DNA from: CADEFQ01 sp050249415
Lineage (GTDB): Bacteria > Pseudomonadota > Gammaproteobacteria > Steroidobacterales > Steroidobacteraceae
NCBI GenBank assembly: GCA_050249415.1
Contig: JBFWQO010000003.1
Coordinates: 248,001 to 312,000 of the forward strand
Direction: 5' to 3'
Length of the DNA: 64,000 bases
Shown: positions 39,490 to 47,390 of the stretch, one piece after another
How positions within the stretch are numbered: the first letter of the stretch is position 1
How the letters are laid out: each line of letters starts with the position of its first letter
The notes under the pieces: generated by a model
Seen by the model: the letters and a program-made list of their open reading frames with translations, nothing else
Databases searched by the model: none
Told to the model about the DNA's origin: nothing
Program-made: the position numbers and the translations under genes

Positions 39490-39567
39490 TGGTGCCGGGG
39501 CTTCGGTTGTTGGGTTATTGCCGCGCCGAACGGCGGAAATAACCCAACAACCGAAGCCCCGGCACCA
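39490..39567. repeat. Dispersed palindrome, copy 5 (78 bp)
   Basis: Same as copy 4 but with one mismatch (GCGGAAATAA for GCGGCAATAA in the right arm). It lies 13 bases from the CCA end of the functional tRNA-Arg(CCT), downstream of it. Confidence 0.95.
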
Positions 39568-39580
39568 TGCTCCATGCTGA

Positions 39581-39656
39581 TGGCGCCCCCGGCCGGAGTT
39601 GAACCGACGACCTACCGCTTAGGAGGCGGTCGCTCTATCCACTGAGCTACGGGGGC
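39581..39656 (-). tRNA. tRNA-Arg (anticodon CCT)
   Basis: A full cloverleaf: acceptor GCCCCCG/CGGGGGC, D-arm GCTC/GAGC, anticodon stem ACCGC/GCGGT with loop CTCCTAA (anticodon CCT, reading AGG), T-arm GTCGG-TTCAACT-CCGGC, discriminator G and encoded CCA. 76 nt. A rare-codon arginine tRNA. A damaged copy lies 245 bp downstream on the same strand. Confidence 0.96.
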
Positions 39657-39745
39657 GCGCGGCGCGCAGTTTACCAGTGGCGCCGCCGCCAGGCCCGGAG
39701 CGGCCGTTCAGGTACCGTTCAACGAGCCGGGAGTACGATGCAACC

Positions 39746-42313
39746 ATGCTCAGAACCACGTCTACCGCCCTGTCACTCGCCCTGCTCCTGGCCGCGCTCG
39801 CGCGCCCGCTCGCCGCGGCGGAGGCCGACTGGCCCCGCGAGATCTCGCGAAACGGCACGACCTTCGTCATCTATGAGCCGCAGCCGGACTCGCTCGACGG
39901 CGACACGCTCCTGTCGCGCAGCGCCGTGTCGATAGAGCGGCCCGGGGACGAGACGCCGGTGTTCGGCGCCATCGAAACCACTGCGCGCCTCGATATCGAC
40001 CGCGACAGCGGCCGTGCCCGCATCATCGACCTGAACGTCGACCGCGTCCGCTTTCCCGGCCTGCGCGAAGACAGCGCCGAAGCGCGCGAACTCGCCTCCG
40101 CGCTCGAGCAGGAAGTGCCGCGCTGGAATCTCGACCTGTCGCTCGACGACCTGAAGGGCAGCCTCGAGGCGCAGGCGAGCACGGCCGATCTGCGCAACAC
40201 ACCGCCGAAGTTCATCTACCTCGATCAGCCGGCCATCCTGATCTCGATCGACGGCGAACCGCGCCTGCGTGCCATCGGCAGCACGGGTCTCGAACGCGTC
40301 GTCAACACGCCGTTCCCTGTGGTGTACGACCGCGCTTCGCGGCGCTACTACTTCTACGGCAGCAGCGTCTGGTTCGCGACGAACGACCTGACGCGCGGTC
40401 GCTGGGCCGCGGTTTCGCAGCCTCCCGCAAAGGTCGCCGCGCTGTTCGCGGACGACGAGCGCCAGGGCACCGGTGGCCCGGCGACCAATGGCGACAACGC
40501 GCCGGCACTCACGGCGGACCAGCTGCGCCGCGCGCGCATCATCGTCGCGACGGAGCCGACCGAACTCATCTCGACCGACGGGCGCCCGGCACTGCAGCCG
40601 CTCGTCGGCAGTGAACTGCTGACGGTCACCAATACCGACAGCGATCTCTTCTTCGACGTCCCGGGCCAGACCTGGTACATCGTCGTGTCGGGCCGCTGGT
40701 ATCGCGCACGCACGCTCACCGGCGACTGGACCTGGGTCGAGCCCGACCGGCTGCCCGCCAGCTTCGCGAGAATCCCCGCCTCCTCGCCGAAATCGGACGC
40801 GCTCGCACACGTGCCCGGCACCGACACCGCGAAGGATGCGGTGATGGACGCGGTGATTCCGCAGGTGGCGGCGGTCGATCGCGACGAGGCACACTTCGAG
40901 GCGACTTACGACGGTTCCCCGCGCTTCGAACCGATCCCCGACACGAACCTGCGCTATGCCGTGAACACCGCCTCGCAGGTGATACTCGCCGACGGTCGCT
41001 ATTACGCGGTGGAACAGGGCGTGTGGTTCATCGCGGATTCGCCATACGGCCCCTGGGAAGTATCCGAGACTCGCCCCGTCGGCCTCGATCACATCCCGCC
41101 GAGCAGCCCGGCGTACAACACGCGTTACGTGTACATCTATGACGTGCGTCCGGACGTGATCTACATGGGCTATACGCCCGGCTACCTGTGGGCATTTCCG
41201 TACGACGGCATAATCGTCTACGGAACCGGATACCGGTATCGCCCCTGGTACGGTCCCGACTGGTACTACCCGCGCCCGTGGACCTGGGGTTTCAGCGTGC
41301 ACTACTCGCCGTGGAGCGGGTGGAACTACGGCATGAGCTGGAACGCCGGCTGGCTCGGCTTGTCATGGGCGTGGGGTGACGGCTGGGGCCAGTGGCACCA
41401 TGGCTATCGGCGCGGCTACGACCGCGGTTACTGGTCGGGCTACAGCCGCGGCTACTGGAGTGGCGTGCATGGTGGCGGCTGGTTCGGGCCGGGCGGTTAC
41501 CGCCCCCCGGTGACCTATCCACGCCATCCCCATTACCGCCCGGACGCCCGGCCGGTGAAGTACTACGGCGGCAGGAGCGGCTATGCGACACGGCAGCACC
41601 GCCCGGACAACGTGTACCTGCGGCCGGGCAACACCAACCTGCACGCAACGCGCCCGTCAGCGAGATACTGGGGCGATACCGGTGGCCGCCGTGTGGAGCG
41701 GTCGCCGCGTGCGCCGCAGGCGGCCCCGCGGCCCGGCCGCACGCCTCTGCTGCGTCCCGCACCAAGCGCGAGCGAGCAACCCCGCGCCGATCGGCCGCGC
41801 GCCGATCGGCGGCCCACCGATAGCCGGCCACACGCGCGCCCCAACGACCGCGTCCGGCCTCCGCCATCGTCCCGTCCGAACAACGTGTACGCCGACGGCG
41901 AGAACAATGTGTACCGGTGGCGCAGCAACCAGTGGCAGCGGCTCGACGATCGCGACCGATGGCGGCCCGCCTCCCCCGCGGCCGGGAATCGTCCAATCCA
42001 GCGGCCTGCGCCGCCGCAGCGGCCGGTCGCGCCGGCCGAGCCGCGACGCCCCGTGATGCAGCCGTCACGACCGCAAATACAGCATGCGCCTGCGCCCCGA
42101 CACGAAGTTCGCGCGCCTCAGCGCGAAGTTCGCGCGCCTCAGCATGACATGCGCGCACCTCAGCGCGAAGTTCGTGCGCCGCAGCGCGACATGCGCGCGC
42201 CGCAAGTCTCGCGAGGGAATCAGGGTGCGCGGCCGGACGTGCGGCCACGCGACGGCGGCTCGCTGAACTCGACACGGGAGCGCCGCGAGCGCGGCCCGCT
42301 GCGCGAGCCGTGA
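39746..42313 (+). CDS. Large exported repeat and Trp/Tyr/Gly-rich protein
   Basis: An 855-aa exported protein (signal LALLLAALARPLAAAEADW). After a leading domain it has three similar units of about 80-90 residues, each with a DGxPxLxPI..T.L..V.NT...YY....W..A....GPW pattern (for example YDGSPRFEPIPDTNLRYAVN). Then comes a Trp/Tyr/Gly-rich region (GYDRGYWSGYSRGYWSG) and a Pro/Arg-rich tail. The tail holds tandem 7-residue repeats of the type (Q/H)-(R/H)-(E/D)-(V/M)-R-A-P. Similar proteins are often labelled carbohydrate-binding family V/XII without evidence. The basic tail could bind polyanions such as LPS or DNA. The ATG at 39746 gives a clean signal peptide. Function unknown. Confidence 0.8.
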   Translation: MLRTTSTALSLALLLAALARPLAAAEADWPREISRNGTTFVIYEPQPDSLDGDTLLSRSAVSIERPGDETPVFGAIETTARLDIDRDSGRARIIDLNVDRVRFPGLREDSAEARELASALEQEVPRWNLDLSLDDLKGSLEAQASTADLRNTPPKFIYLDQPAILISIDGEPRLRAIGSTGLERVVNTPFPVVYDRASRRYYFYGSSVWFATNDLTRGRWAAVSQPPAKVAALFADDERQGTGGPATNGDNAPALTADQLRRARIIVATEPTELISTDGRPALQPLVGSELLTVTNTDSDLFFDVPGQTWYIVVSGRWYRARTLTGDWTWVEPDRLPASFARIPASSPKSDALAHVPGTDTAKDAVMDAVIPQVAAVDRDEAHFEATYDGSPRFEPIPDTNLRYAVNTASQVILADGRYYAVEQGVWFIADSPYGPWEVSETRPVGLDHIPPSSPAYNTRYVYIYDVRPDVIYMGYTPGYLWAFPYDGIIVYGTGYRYRPWYGPDWYYPRPWTWGFSVHYSPWSGWNYGMSWNAGWLGLSWAWGDGWGQWHHGYRRGYDRGYWSGYSRGYWSGVHGGGWFGPGGYRPPVTYPRHPHYRPDARPVKYYGGRSGYATRQHRPDNVYLRPGNTNLHATRPSARYWGDTGGRRVERSPRAPQAAPRPGRTPLLRPAPSASEQPRADRPRADRRPTDSRPHARPNDRVRPPPSSRPNNVYADGENNVYRWRSNQWQRLDDRDRWRPASPAAGNRPIQRPAPPQRPVAPAEPRRPVMQPSRPQIQHAPAPRHEVRAPQREVRAPQHDMRAPQREVRAPQRDMRAPQVSRGNQGARPDVRPRDGGSLNSTRERRERGPLREP

Positions 42314-42325
42314 TCGGGAGGCAAG

Positions 42326-42401
<76 letters not shown>

Positions 42402-42466
42402 ACAAGACCTCGAAAGGCGCGCGATTCTAGCATCGTCGCGGCGCCCTGCAAGCCGCCCGCCGCAAC

Positions 42467-42496
42467 TTGACGTTGCGACCCGCTCCGCGCCACGAT
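42467..42496 (+). promoter_or_regulatory. Candidate promoter for fluoride-riboswitch transcript
   Basis: TTGACG at 42467-42472 and CACGAT at 42491-42496 are 18 bases apart. The predicted start at about 42503 coincides with the 5' edge of the riboswitch. The -10 match is weak. Confidence 0.4.
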
Positions 42497-42503
42497 GCCG
42501 CCT

Positions 42504-42568
42504 GGAGATGGCATTCCTCCGGTCCCGATCGCGGGACAAACCGCCCTCTGCGGCTGATGATGCCTGCC
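42504..42568 (+). ncRNA. Fluoride (crcB) riboswitch
   Basis: The leader upstream of fluC carries the crcB-motif core: GGAGATGGCATTCCTCC, an extra hairpin (GGTCCC..GGGAC), AAACCGCC and GGCTGATGATGCCTGCC. GGCAT at 42510 can pair with ATGCC at 42560. The conserved GATGG, CTGATGA and GCCTGCC elements match known fluoride aptamers. A CACCCGG-AAC-CCGGGTG hairpin at 42569-42585 may be part of the expression platform. It should switch on fluC when fluoride is present. Confidence 0.9.
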
Positions 42569-42659
42569 CACCCGGAACCCGGGTGCGCGCGGGCGTCTGC
42601 ACAATGCGACGATGCCCGTTTTTCGCGCCCGGTTCCGGCAAACGGAGGAGTCGCAACGC

Positions 42660-43061
42660 GTGAACATGACTGCGGGCATTGTCGTTTTCTCGGGAGCGGG
42701 GCTCGGCGCACTGCTGCGCTGGGCGCTCGGGCATACCCTGAATCCGGTGTTTCCGACCCTGCCGCTCGGCACCCTCGCCGCCAACGTGCTCGGCGGATTG
42801 CTGATGGGGCTCGCGCTCGGCGCCTTTTCGCAGTACGAGGCGATTTCGCCGACGATGCGGCTCGCCATGACGACCGGCTTCCTCGGGGGGCTCACGACCT
42901 TCTCCACTTTTTCCGCCGAGTCGGTGACACTGATGTTGCGGGGCGAGTACCGCTGGATGTGCCTGCACGTCGCGCTGCACGTCGCAGCCTCCCTGCTCGC
43001 GACGCTCGCCGGCATGGCGCTGATCCGTGGCCTCGTCAGGACATTGGGAGGTTCGCCATGA
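42660..43061 (+). CDS. crcB: Fluoride channel FluC/CrcB
   Basis: A 133-aa four-helix inner-membrane protein that exports fluoride as a dual-topology dimer. Motifs: GAGLGALLRWALG, LAANVLGGLLMG, and TGFLGGLTTFSTFSAE, whose Phe/Ser/Thr line the pore. I start it at the GTG at 42660, which is 9 bases after GGAGGAG; an ATG 6 bases later has poorer spacing. A fluoride riboswitch precedes it. The DUF190 gene overlaps its stop by 4 bases. Confidence 0.95.
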   Translation: MNMTAGIVVFSGAGLGALLRWALGHTLNPVFPTLPLGTLAANVLGGLLMGLALGAFSQYEAISPTMRLAMTTGFLGGLTTFSTFSAESVTLMLRGEYRWMCLHVALHVAASLLATLAGMALIRGLVRTLGGSP

Positions 43062-43381
43062 AGGGTGTCCACCTGCGTCTCTACACCTATGAGAACCGCA
43101 AAGTACACGGTGTCGCGGTCCACGATTGGCTGCTCGGACGCGCGCAGGGCCTTGGCATCGCGGGCGGCTCGGCATTCAAGGCGATTGCAGGATTCGGCCG
43201 CCATGGGCACCTGCACGAGCAGTCCTTCTTTGAACTTGCGGGTGAGGTGCCCGTGCTGGTCGAATTCATCGTGTCGGATCGCGAGGCGGATACATTGCTC
43301 GAACTGCTCGCGCGGGAGAAGCTGAACCTGTTCTACGCCCGCATTCCGGTGGAATTCGGCCAGGTTGGCGCCGGCACCTGA
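43058..43381 (+). CDS. DUF190 (PII-like) protein
   Basis: A 107-aa small cytoplasmic protein of the DUF190/UPF0166 family. Motifs: HLRLYTYENRKVHGVAVHDW, GIAGGSAFKAIAGFGRHGHL, PVLVEFIVSDREAD. The ferredoxin-like fold is related to PII signalling proteins. Family members often sit next to crcB, and the 4-base overlap here supports a joint role in fluoride tolerance, perhaps regulating the channel. It is under the same riboswitch. Confidence 0.9.
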   Translation: MKGVHLRLYTYENRKVHGVAVHDWLLGRAQGLGIAGGSAFKAIAGFGRHGHLHEQSFFELAGEVPVLVEFIVSDREADTLLELLAREKLNLFYARIPVEFGQVGAGT

Positions 43382-43392
43382 CGGGCCCGCGC

Positions 43393-43920
43393 TCAGTCCG
43401 GATAGCGCTCGATCGCCGCGAGGATCAGTTCCTCGGCGCGCGACGGACCTTCCCATTTCGCCACCGTGACCCACTTGCCCTGCTCGAGGTCCTTGTAGTG
43501 CGCGAAGAAATGCGCCACCTGCTCGTACAGGATGGCCGGCAGGTCGGTGTACGCGCGCACGCCCCGGTAGAACGGGTAGAGGTCGTCTGCCGGCACCGCG
43601 AGGATCTTTTCGTCCCCGCCCTTTTCGTCCGACATCACGAGGACCCCGATGGGGCGACACGAGATGACCGACGCCGGCACCACGGGCACTTGTCCGACGA
43701 CGATGATGTCGAGCGGATCGCCGTCGTCACCGAGGGTCTGCGGTATGAAGCCGTAGTTTCCCGGGTAGTACATCGCCGTGTGCAGGAAGCGGTCGACGAA
43801 CAGCGCGCCCGATTCCTTGTGCAGCTCGTATTTCACCGGCACGCCGCCTTGCGGGATCTCGATGACCGCGTGCACATCGCGCGGCGGATTGCGCCCGGGA
43901 GGTATCCTTGAAATATCCAT
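43393..43920 (-). CDS. ppa: Inorganic pyrophosphatase (family I)
   Basis: A 175-aa cytoplasmic enzyme that hydrolyses pyrophosphate from biosynthetic reactions. It has the signature DDGDPLDIIVV with metal-binding Asps, plus YPGNYGFIPQT near residue 50 and KYELHKESGALFVDRF. Length is normal for the bacterial hexameric form. It diverges from the peroxiredoxin gene, with 48 bases between starts. Confidence 0.95.
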   Translation of the reverse strand: MDISRIPPGRNPPRDVHAVIEIPQGGVPVKYELHKESGALFVDRFLHTAMYYPGNYGFIPQTLGDDGDPLDIIVVGQVPVVPASVISCRPIGVLVMSDEKGGDEKILAVPADDLYPFYRGVRAYTDLPAILYEQVAHFFAHYKDLEQGKWVTVAKWEGPSRAEELILAAIERYPD

Positions 43921-43968
43921 TGGTCACCCTTCGACCTTGTCGTTACAATTGCGTGACTGGGGGTAAGG

Positions 43969-44424
43969 ATGCTCTCGCCCGGCAATCGCGCACCGGAATT
44001 CACGCTGAGCGACCACGAAGGTCGCGATACCTCGCTCACCTCGCTGCTGCGTCGCGGCTCGCTCATTCTGTATTTCTACCCGGCGGATTTCACGCCCGGG
44101 TGCACCCGGGAAGCCTGCGCGATCCGCGATCTGCACACGGAAATCCAGAAAGTCGGCCTCAATGTCGCGGGTGTCAGCCCGCAGGATCCCGACAGCCACC
44201 GGCGCTTCCGCGAACAGCACGGCCTGCCCTTCATCCTCCTGTCCGATCCCGACAAATCGGTGATCCGCATGTACGACGTCGACGGGCCGCTCGGCTTCGG
44301 CGTGCGCCGCGCCACCTTCCTGATCGATGCATCGCGCATGATCCGCGACGCGCTGCTGGCCGATTTCCGCATCAGTGCCCACGATGAGTTCGTCAGCCGC
44401 GCCATCGCATTGGCAGGCTCCTGA
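43969..44424 (+). CDS. bcp: Thioredoxin-dependent peroxiredoxin (Bcp/PrxQ type)
   Basis: A 151-aa cytoplasmic peroxidase. The motif FYPADFTPGCTREACAIRD has the peroxidatic Cys (TPGC) and a second Cys five residues later, the atypical 2-Cys arrangement of Bcp/PrxQ. It reduces hydroperoxides and is recycled by thioredoxin. The last residues include RRATFLID. It ends 3 bases from the stop of the convergent SixA-like gene. Confidence 0.92.
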   Translation: MLSPGNRAPEFTLSDHEGRDTSLTSLLRRGSLILYFYPADFTPGCTREACAIRDLHTEIQKVGLNVAGVSPQDPDSHRRFREQHGLPFILLSDPDKSVIRMYDVDGPLGFGVRRATFLIDASRMIRDALLADFRISAHDEFVSRAIALAGS

Positions 44425-44427
44425 CCG

Positions 44428-44985
44428 TCAGTAGTGCAGGCGTAGCACCGACGCGCGCCCGACATCGGGATCGGTGACGATGTAGATCGTGCCGTAGTCG
44501 TCGTCGGTCATCGGCGGGATGTCGCCCCGGCCGCTCAGTGCCGCGACGATCTGCGGCACGGTGTTGCTGTGGCCGACGATGAGCGCGACACCGCCGTGCT
44601 GCTCGCGGCGCACGCGTCGCGCGAGATCGGCCGGCGGATCGTCGGCCGCCCGCACCTCGAGTCCGAGGCGGGTCGCGAGCGGCGCGGCGGTCGCCTGCGC
44701 GCGACGGGTCGACGTGGCATAGATCGCACGTACTGCGCCGACCGGGGAGCGCTCGCCGAACAGCCCCGCGAGCCGTTGCGCGCGATCGTCACCTTCCGGC
44801 GTGAGCGGCGGATCCTCGATCGTGCCGAGCTGCTTCTCCGCATGGCGTACGACGACGACGGTGGTACTCGACACGCGAGCCCAGAACGTGACGCTCGCGG
44901 CGGCGAGCACCGCAAGGGCGAACAGGGCGATCCATACCGGCGCGAGAAACGTGCTGCGGCGGCGCGCCACCTTGGGGGCATCCAT
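44428..44985 (-). CDS. SixA-like histidine phosphatase, membrane-anchored
   Basis: A 185-aa protein with one membrane helix at about 16-36 (PVWIALFALAVLAAASVTFW). It belongs to the histidine phosphatase superfamily: VVVRHAEK (catalytic RHG-type His near residue 47), LTPEGDDRAQRL, and the second His in LIVGHSNTVPQIV. The catalytic part should face the periplasm given the N-terminal anchor. Substrate unknown; SixA-type members remove phosphate from phosphohistidine, others act on small phospho-compounds. Confidence 0.85.
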   Translation of the reverse strand: MDAPKVARRRSTFLAPVWIALFALAVLAAASVTFWARVSSTTVVVVRHAEKQLGTIEDPPLTPEGDDRAQRLAGLFGERSPVGAVRAIYATSTRRAQATAAPLATRLGLEVRAADDPPADLARRVRREQHGGVALIVGHSNTVPQIVAALSGRGDIPPMTDDDYGTIYIVTDPDVGRASVLRLHY

Positions 44986-45070
44986 GGCCCGACATCATAA
45001 CAGCGCCACTGCGCGTGCCCGCGCCCGTCGTGCTACGGTTGCAGCCCCGACAGCGGCCGAAGGCGCGTGC

Positions 45071-45343
45071 ATGCGATTCGAAAAGCAGGAATTCGACGGT
45101 GAGACGATCGTGCTCGACGACAACGAATACATCGATTGCACGTTTCGCAACTGCCGCTTCCAGTACGACGGCGGCGAGTTCAACATCGAGCGCATCCGCT
45201 TCGACACGATCGAGTTCACGGTGAGCGGTGCGGCTGCCCGCACCGTGGTCCTGCTGCGCAGCCTGTGGGCAGGCCCGGCGGGACGCCAGGCGGTGCTCGC
45301 GCTGCTCGACCCTGCAGTGGGCGCGGCCGACCGGCCGCAGTGA
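45071..45343 (+). CDS. Small hypothetical protein (pentapeptide-like N-terminus)
   Basis: A 90-aa protein, MRFEKQEFDGETIVLDDNEY, with CTFRNCRFQYDGGEFNIERI in the middle. The F-x-x-C-x-F spacing is like a short pentapeptide-repeat beta-helix. The C-terminal 35 residues are helical and Ala/Leu-rich (VVLLRSLWAGPAGRQAVLALL). Cytoplasmic, no anchor. No family firmly recognised. GAAGG lies about 8 bases before the ATG. Confidence 0.65.
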   Translation: MRFEKQEFDGETIVLDDNEYIDCTFRNCRFQYDGGEFNIERIRFDTIEFTVSGAAARTVVLLRSLWAGPAGRQAVLALLDPAVGAADRPQ

Positions 45344-45461
45344 GCGTGGCGCCCGGAGCCCCTCCACGCTCGCAGCCTCGTTGAGGCACCGCGTCGAGGC
45401 TTGTGATAACGTATTCGGTCGCAGAATAATTAGAACTGTGCGAAGTCGGAGGGAATCTGTC

Positions 45462-46385
45462 ATGAATGACCAGAGCAGGAACCATGTCGTGCTGGCCACT
45501 GTCGCCGCCTTTTTCGCCGTGACCGCGGCGCAGGCAGCCGACAAGCCACCGCCGGAGATTCCCAAGTGCGACAAGCGCATCGGCACCCTGGCTGTCGCCG
45601 AACCGGAAACACGGTGGTGGCAGTCGCTCAATCTCGAGTCGCCCGAAGCGCTGATCAAGGTGTTCGTGTCTGAGTCCAAGTGCTTCACGCTCGTGGATCG
45701 CGGCAAAGGCCTGGCCGCCGCGCAAGCCGAGCGGGCACTCGCGGGCGGCGGCGAACTGCGGGGCGGGTCGAACGTCGGCAAGGGCCAGATGAAGGCCGCC
45801 GACTACGTGCTCGTGCCCGATATCGTCAACAAGAATGCCAGCTCCGGCGGCAAGAACGTCGGCGGCCTGCTCGGCGGCATGCTTGGCGGCGTGGCCGGCG
45901 CGGTCGTGGGCGGCATCAGTCTCAAGAGCAAGACCGCGGACGTCGTGCTCACGCTCACGGACGTGCGCTCGACCGAACAGGTGTCGCTGCAACAGGGTCA
46001 CGCCAAGAAGACCGACCTCGGCTGGGGCGCCGGCGGCGGTGCATTCTTCGGCGGTTTTGCGGCCGGCGGCGCGAGCAGCTATGCCAACACGGAAATCGGC
46101 CAGGTCGTCACCATGGCCTACCTCGAAGCGTTCGCGAAGCTGGTCGACGACGTCAAGCAGATCCAGCCCGACGCGAAGGCCGACAACGTGCAGCAGGCCG
46201 TGAGCATGGCCAAGCCCGGCAAGCTGTACGCCACGGCGAGCAAGTCGGGCCAGGCGCTGCGCGACCTGGATGCCGGCGCGATGCTGTACCCCACCGGCGA
46301 AAAGCAGGGCCCGTTCTGGAAAGTCCAGGACGAGCTCGGCAACGAGGGCTGGGTGGCGATGGGCCTGCTGCAGCTCGCGAAATAA
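45462..46385 (+). CDS. CsgG-like exported protein with C-terminal SH3-type domain
   Basis: A 307-aa protein with signal peptide (VVLATVAAFFAVTAAQAA). The body resembles the CsgG/LPP20-like fold: IGTLAVAEPETRWWQS, FVSESKCFTLVDRGKGLAAA, AADYVLVPDIVNKNA. A Gly-rich segment GGLLGGMLGGVAGAVVGGIS could insert in or contact a membrane. The last 60 residues (GKLYATASKSGQALRDLDAG, WVAMGLLQLAK) look like a bacterial SH3 domain. The ATG follows GGAGGG. A strong terminator comes directly after. It is probably outer-membrane or periplasmic, with unknown function. Confidence 0.78.
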   Translation: MNDQSRNHVVLATVAAFFAVTAAQAADKPPPEIPKCDKRIGTLAVAEPETRWWQSLNLESPEALIKVFVSESKCFTLVDRGKGLAAAQAERALAGGGELRGGSNVGKGQMKAADYVLVPDIVNKNASSGGKNVGGLLGGMLGGVAGAVVGGISLKSKTADVVLTLTDVRSTEQVSLQQGHAKKTDLGWGAGGGAFFGGFAAGGASSYANTEIGQVVTMAYLEAFAKLVDDVKQIQPDAKADNVQQAVSMAKPGKLYATASKSGQALRDLDAGAMLYPTGEKQGPFWKVQDELGNEGWVAMGLLQLAK

Positions 46386-46401
46386 GGCGGATGACACGAG
46401 G

Positions 46402-46434
46402 GCCCCGCGCGGTGCGGACCGCGCGGGGCTTTTT
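46402..46434 (+). terminator. Strong rho-independent terminator
   Basis: A 12-bp perfect GC-rich stem (GCCCCGCGCGGT with its complement at 46418-46429), 4-base loop GCGG, then TTTTT. It ends the transcript of the CsgG-like gene. Its T-run touches the stop of the convergent FmdE-like gene. Confidence 0.92.
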
Positions 46435-47048
46435 CATGCCCGGCGTTCGACCCGGATTACGCTCGCGTCGTCGGCGCGCTCGAGCAGCAGCCGTCGTACG
46501 CGTTCCTGCCATGCCGACGCGAACGCGCTGCGCTCAGCATCGCTCGCGTCGGGCGCCAGAGCCCGGCCCATCAATGACCGCAGCTGCGGCGCGGCGGGCA
46601 CGTCGGAGAGATCCATCGATACGCGCACCGCATCGCCGCAATCGACGCGTACGAAGCGGGCGATGCAGCCCGGGTCGCCGCCACCGAAGGCGAGCAGACC
46701 GTGGCGGACGAAGCGCCCCCCGATGCCGTGAAAGCCATTGTTCGCCGCCGCGCCGGTGAGCAGCGTGAACACCTGCGAGATTACGCCCGTCGTCCCTTCC
46801 TCTTCCCCGGCACTCATCGTCACCGCGAGCCCGCCGCGCTCGGCCGGCTCTCCGGGGTACAGCGCGCGCAGCGCCGCGCGCGCCATCAGGTACGCGCCGG
46901 CCACGGTGGGGCACGAGTGGCCGGCGACGCGCACGGCATCGGCATAGTGGTACTCGATCACCCCGCCGTCGGCCGCACCCAGCAGCTCGGCCAGCGGATC
47001 GCGCACGACCACGCACGGCGCATCAGCGTAGAAGGCCGGCAGGGACAC
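46434..47048 (-). CDS. FmdE-like domain protein
   Basis: A 204-aa protein from a GTG start. AVRVAGHSCPTVAGAYLMAR resembles the GHxCP...G motif of the FmdE family, named from formylmethanofuran dehydrogenase subunit E but widespread outside methanogens. CGDAVRVSMDLSD and GGDPGCIARFVRVDCGD contain further Cys that could bind metal. Function unknown; a metal or redox role is likely. It follows the DUF2249 gene by 3 bases in a two-gene operon preceded by an FNR-like box. Confidence 0.75.
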   Translation of the reverse strand: MSLPAFYADAPCVVVRDPLAELLGAADGGVIEYHYADAVRVAGHSCPTVAGAYLMARAALRALYPGEPAERGGLAVTMSAGEEEGTTGVISQVFTLLTGAAANNGFHGIGGRFVRHGLLAFGGGDPGCIARFVRVDCGDAVRVSMDLSDVPAAPQLRSLMGRALAPDASDAERSAFASAWQERVRRLLLERADDASVIRVERRA

Positions 47049-47051
47049 GGC

Positions 47052-47318
47052 CTATTCTTCGGGCAGGCCGGTGATGCCGAAGTCGATCACGACGCCGCCC
47101 TCGCCGCGCTGCCGATAAGTCACGGTGAGGTGATCGCCGAAGCGCTGGTTCAGCTGGCCGAGGAGCGGGATCGGGTCGTGGTCGTTGACGAAGCGCATCG
47201 TCTCACCGTTGCGCAGTGCGCCGAGCGCACCGAATATCGCCGAGTGGCGGAAGCGGCGCGCGATACCGCGCGCGTCGAAGACATGGACGTCGGGTTCCGG
47301 GTCGAGTGGGGTCGACAT
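47052..47318 (-). CDS. DUF2249 domain protein
   Basis: An 88-aa protein with VFDARGIARRFRHSAIFGAL, then FVNDHDPIPLLGQLNQRFGD, matching DUF2249, a TusA-like small fold whose members are often found in nitrogen-oxide and low-oxygen gene clusters. ATG 47318 has GGAG 9 bases ahead. It pairs with the FmdE-like gene. Biochemical role unknown. Confidence 0.8.
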   Translation of the reverse strand: MSTPLDPEPDVHVFDARGIARRFRHSAIFGALGALRNGETMRFVNDHDPIPLLGQLNQRFGDHLTVTYRQRGEGGVVIDFGITGLPEE

Positions 47319-47376
47319 GCGCTCATCTCCGGTGGTGGTGACCGGAGCCATGCTACGCAGCAGACCCCACTCCGCC

Positions 47377-47390
47377 CTGATTCATGTCAA
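47377..47390. promoter_or_regulatory. FNR/Dnr-like box upstream of DUF2249-fmdE pair
   Basis: CTGATTCATGTCAA matches TTGAT-N4-ATCAA at 8 of 10 half-site positions. Its centre is 65 bases upstream of the ATG at 47318; at -41.5 it gives a start near 47342 and a 24-base leader. DUF2249 genes often lie in FNR/Dnr regulons. Confidence 0.5.

Larger units (their letters stand above)
39166..39655. repeat. 245-bp tandem duplication (tRNA-Arg, palindrome, gene 5' end)
   Basis: 39166-39410 and 39411-39655 are the same 245-bp unit, differing at 13 positions by my count. Each has the first codons of the EAL-HDOD gene, a leader, a 78-bp palindrome and a tRNA-Arg(CCT)-like sequence (both on the minus strand). 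The junction shares CGCG between the tRNA 5' flank and the gene interior, which suggests microhomology-mediated duplication. Confidence 0.92.

Noticed and set aside
23151..39567. Palindrome family as a CRISPR array
   Set aside because: Copies are kilobases apart, with no regular spacers and no cas genes.
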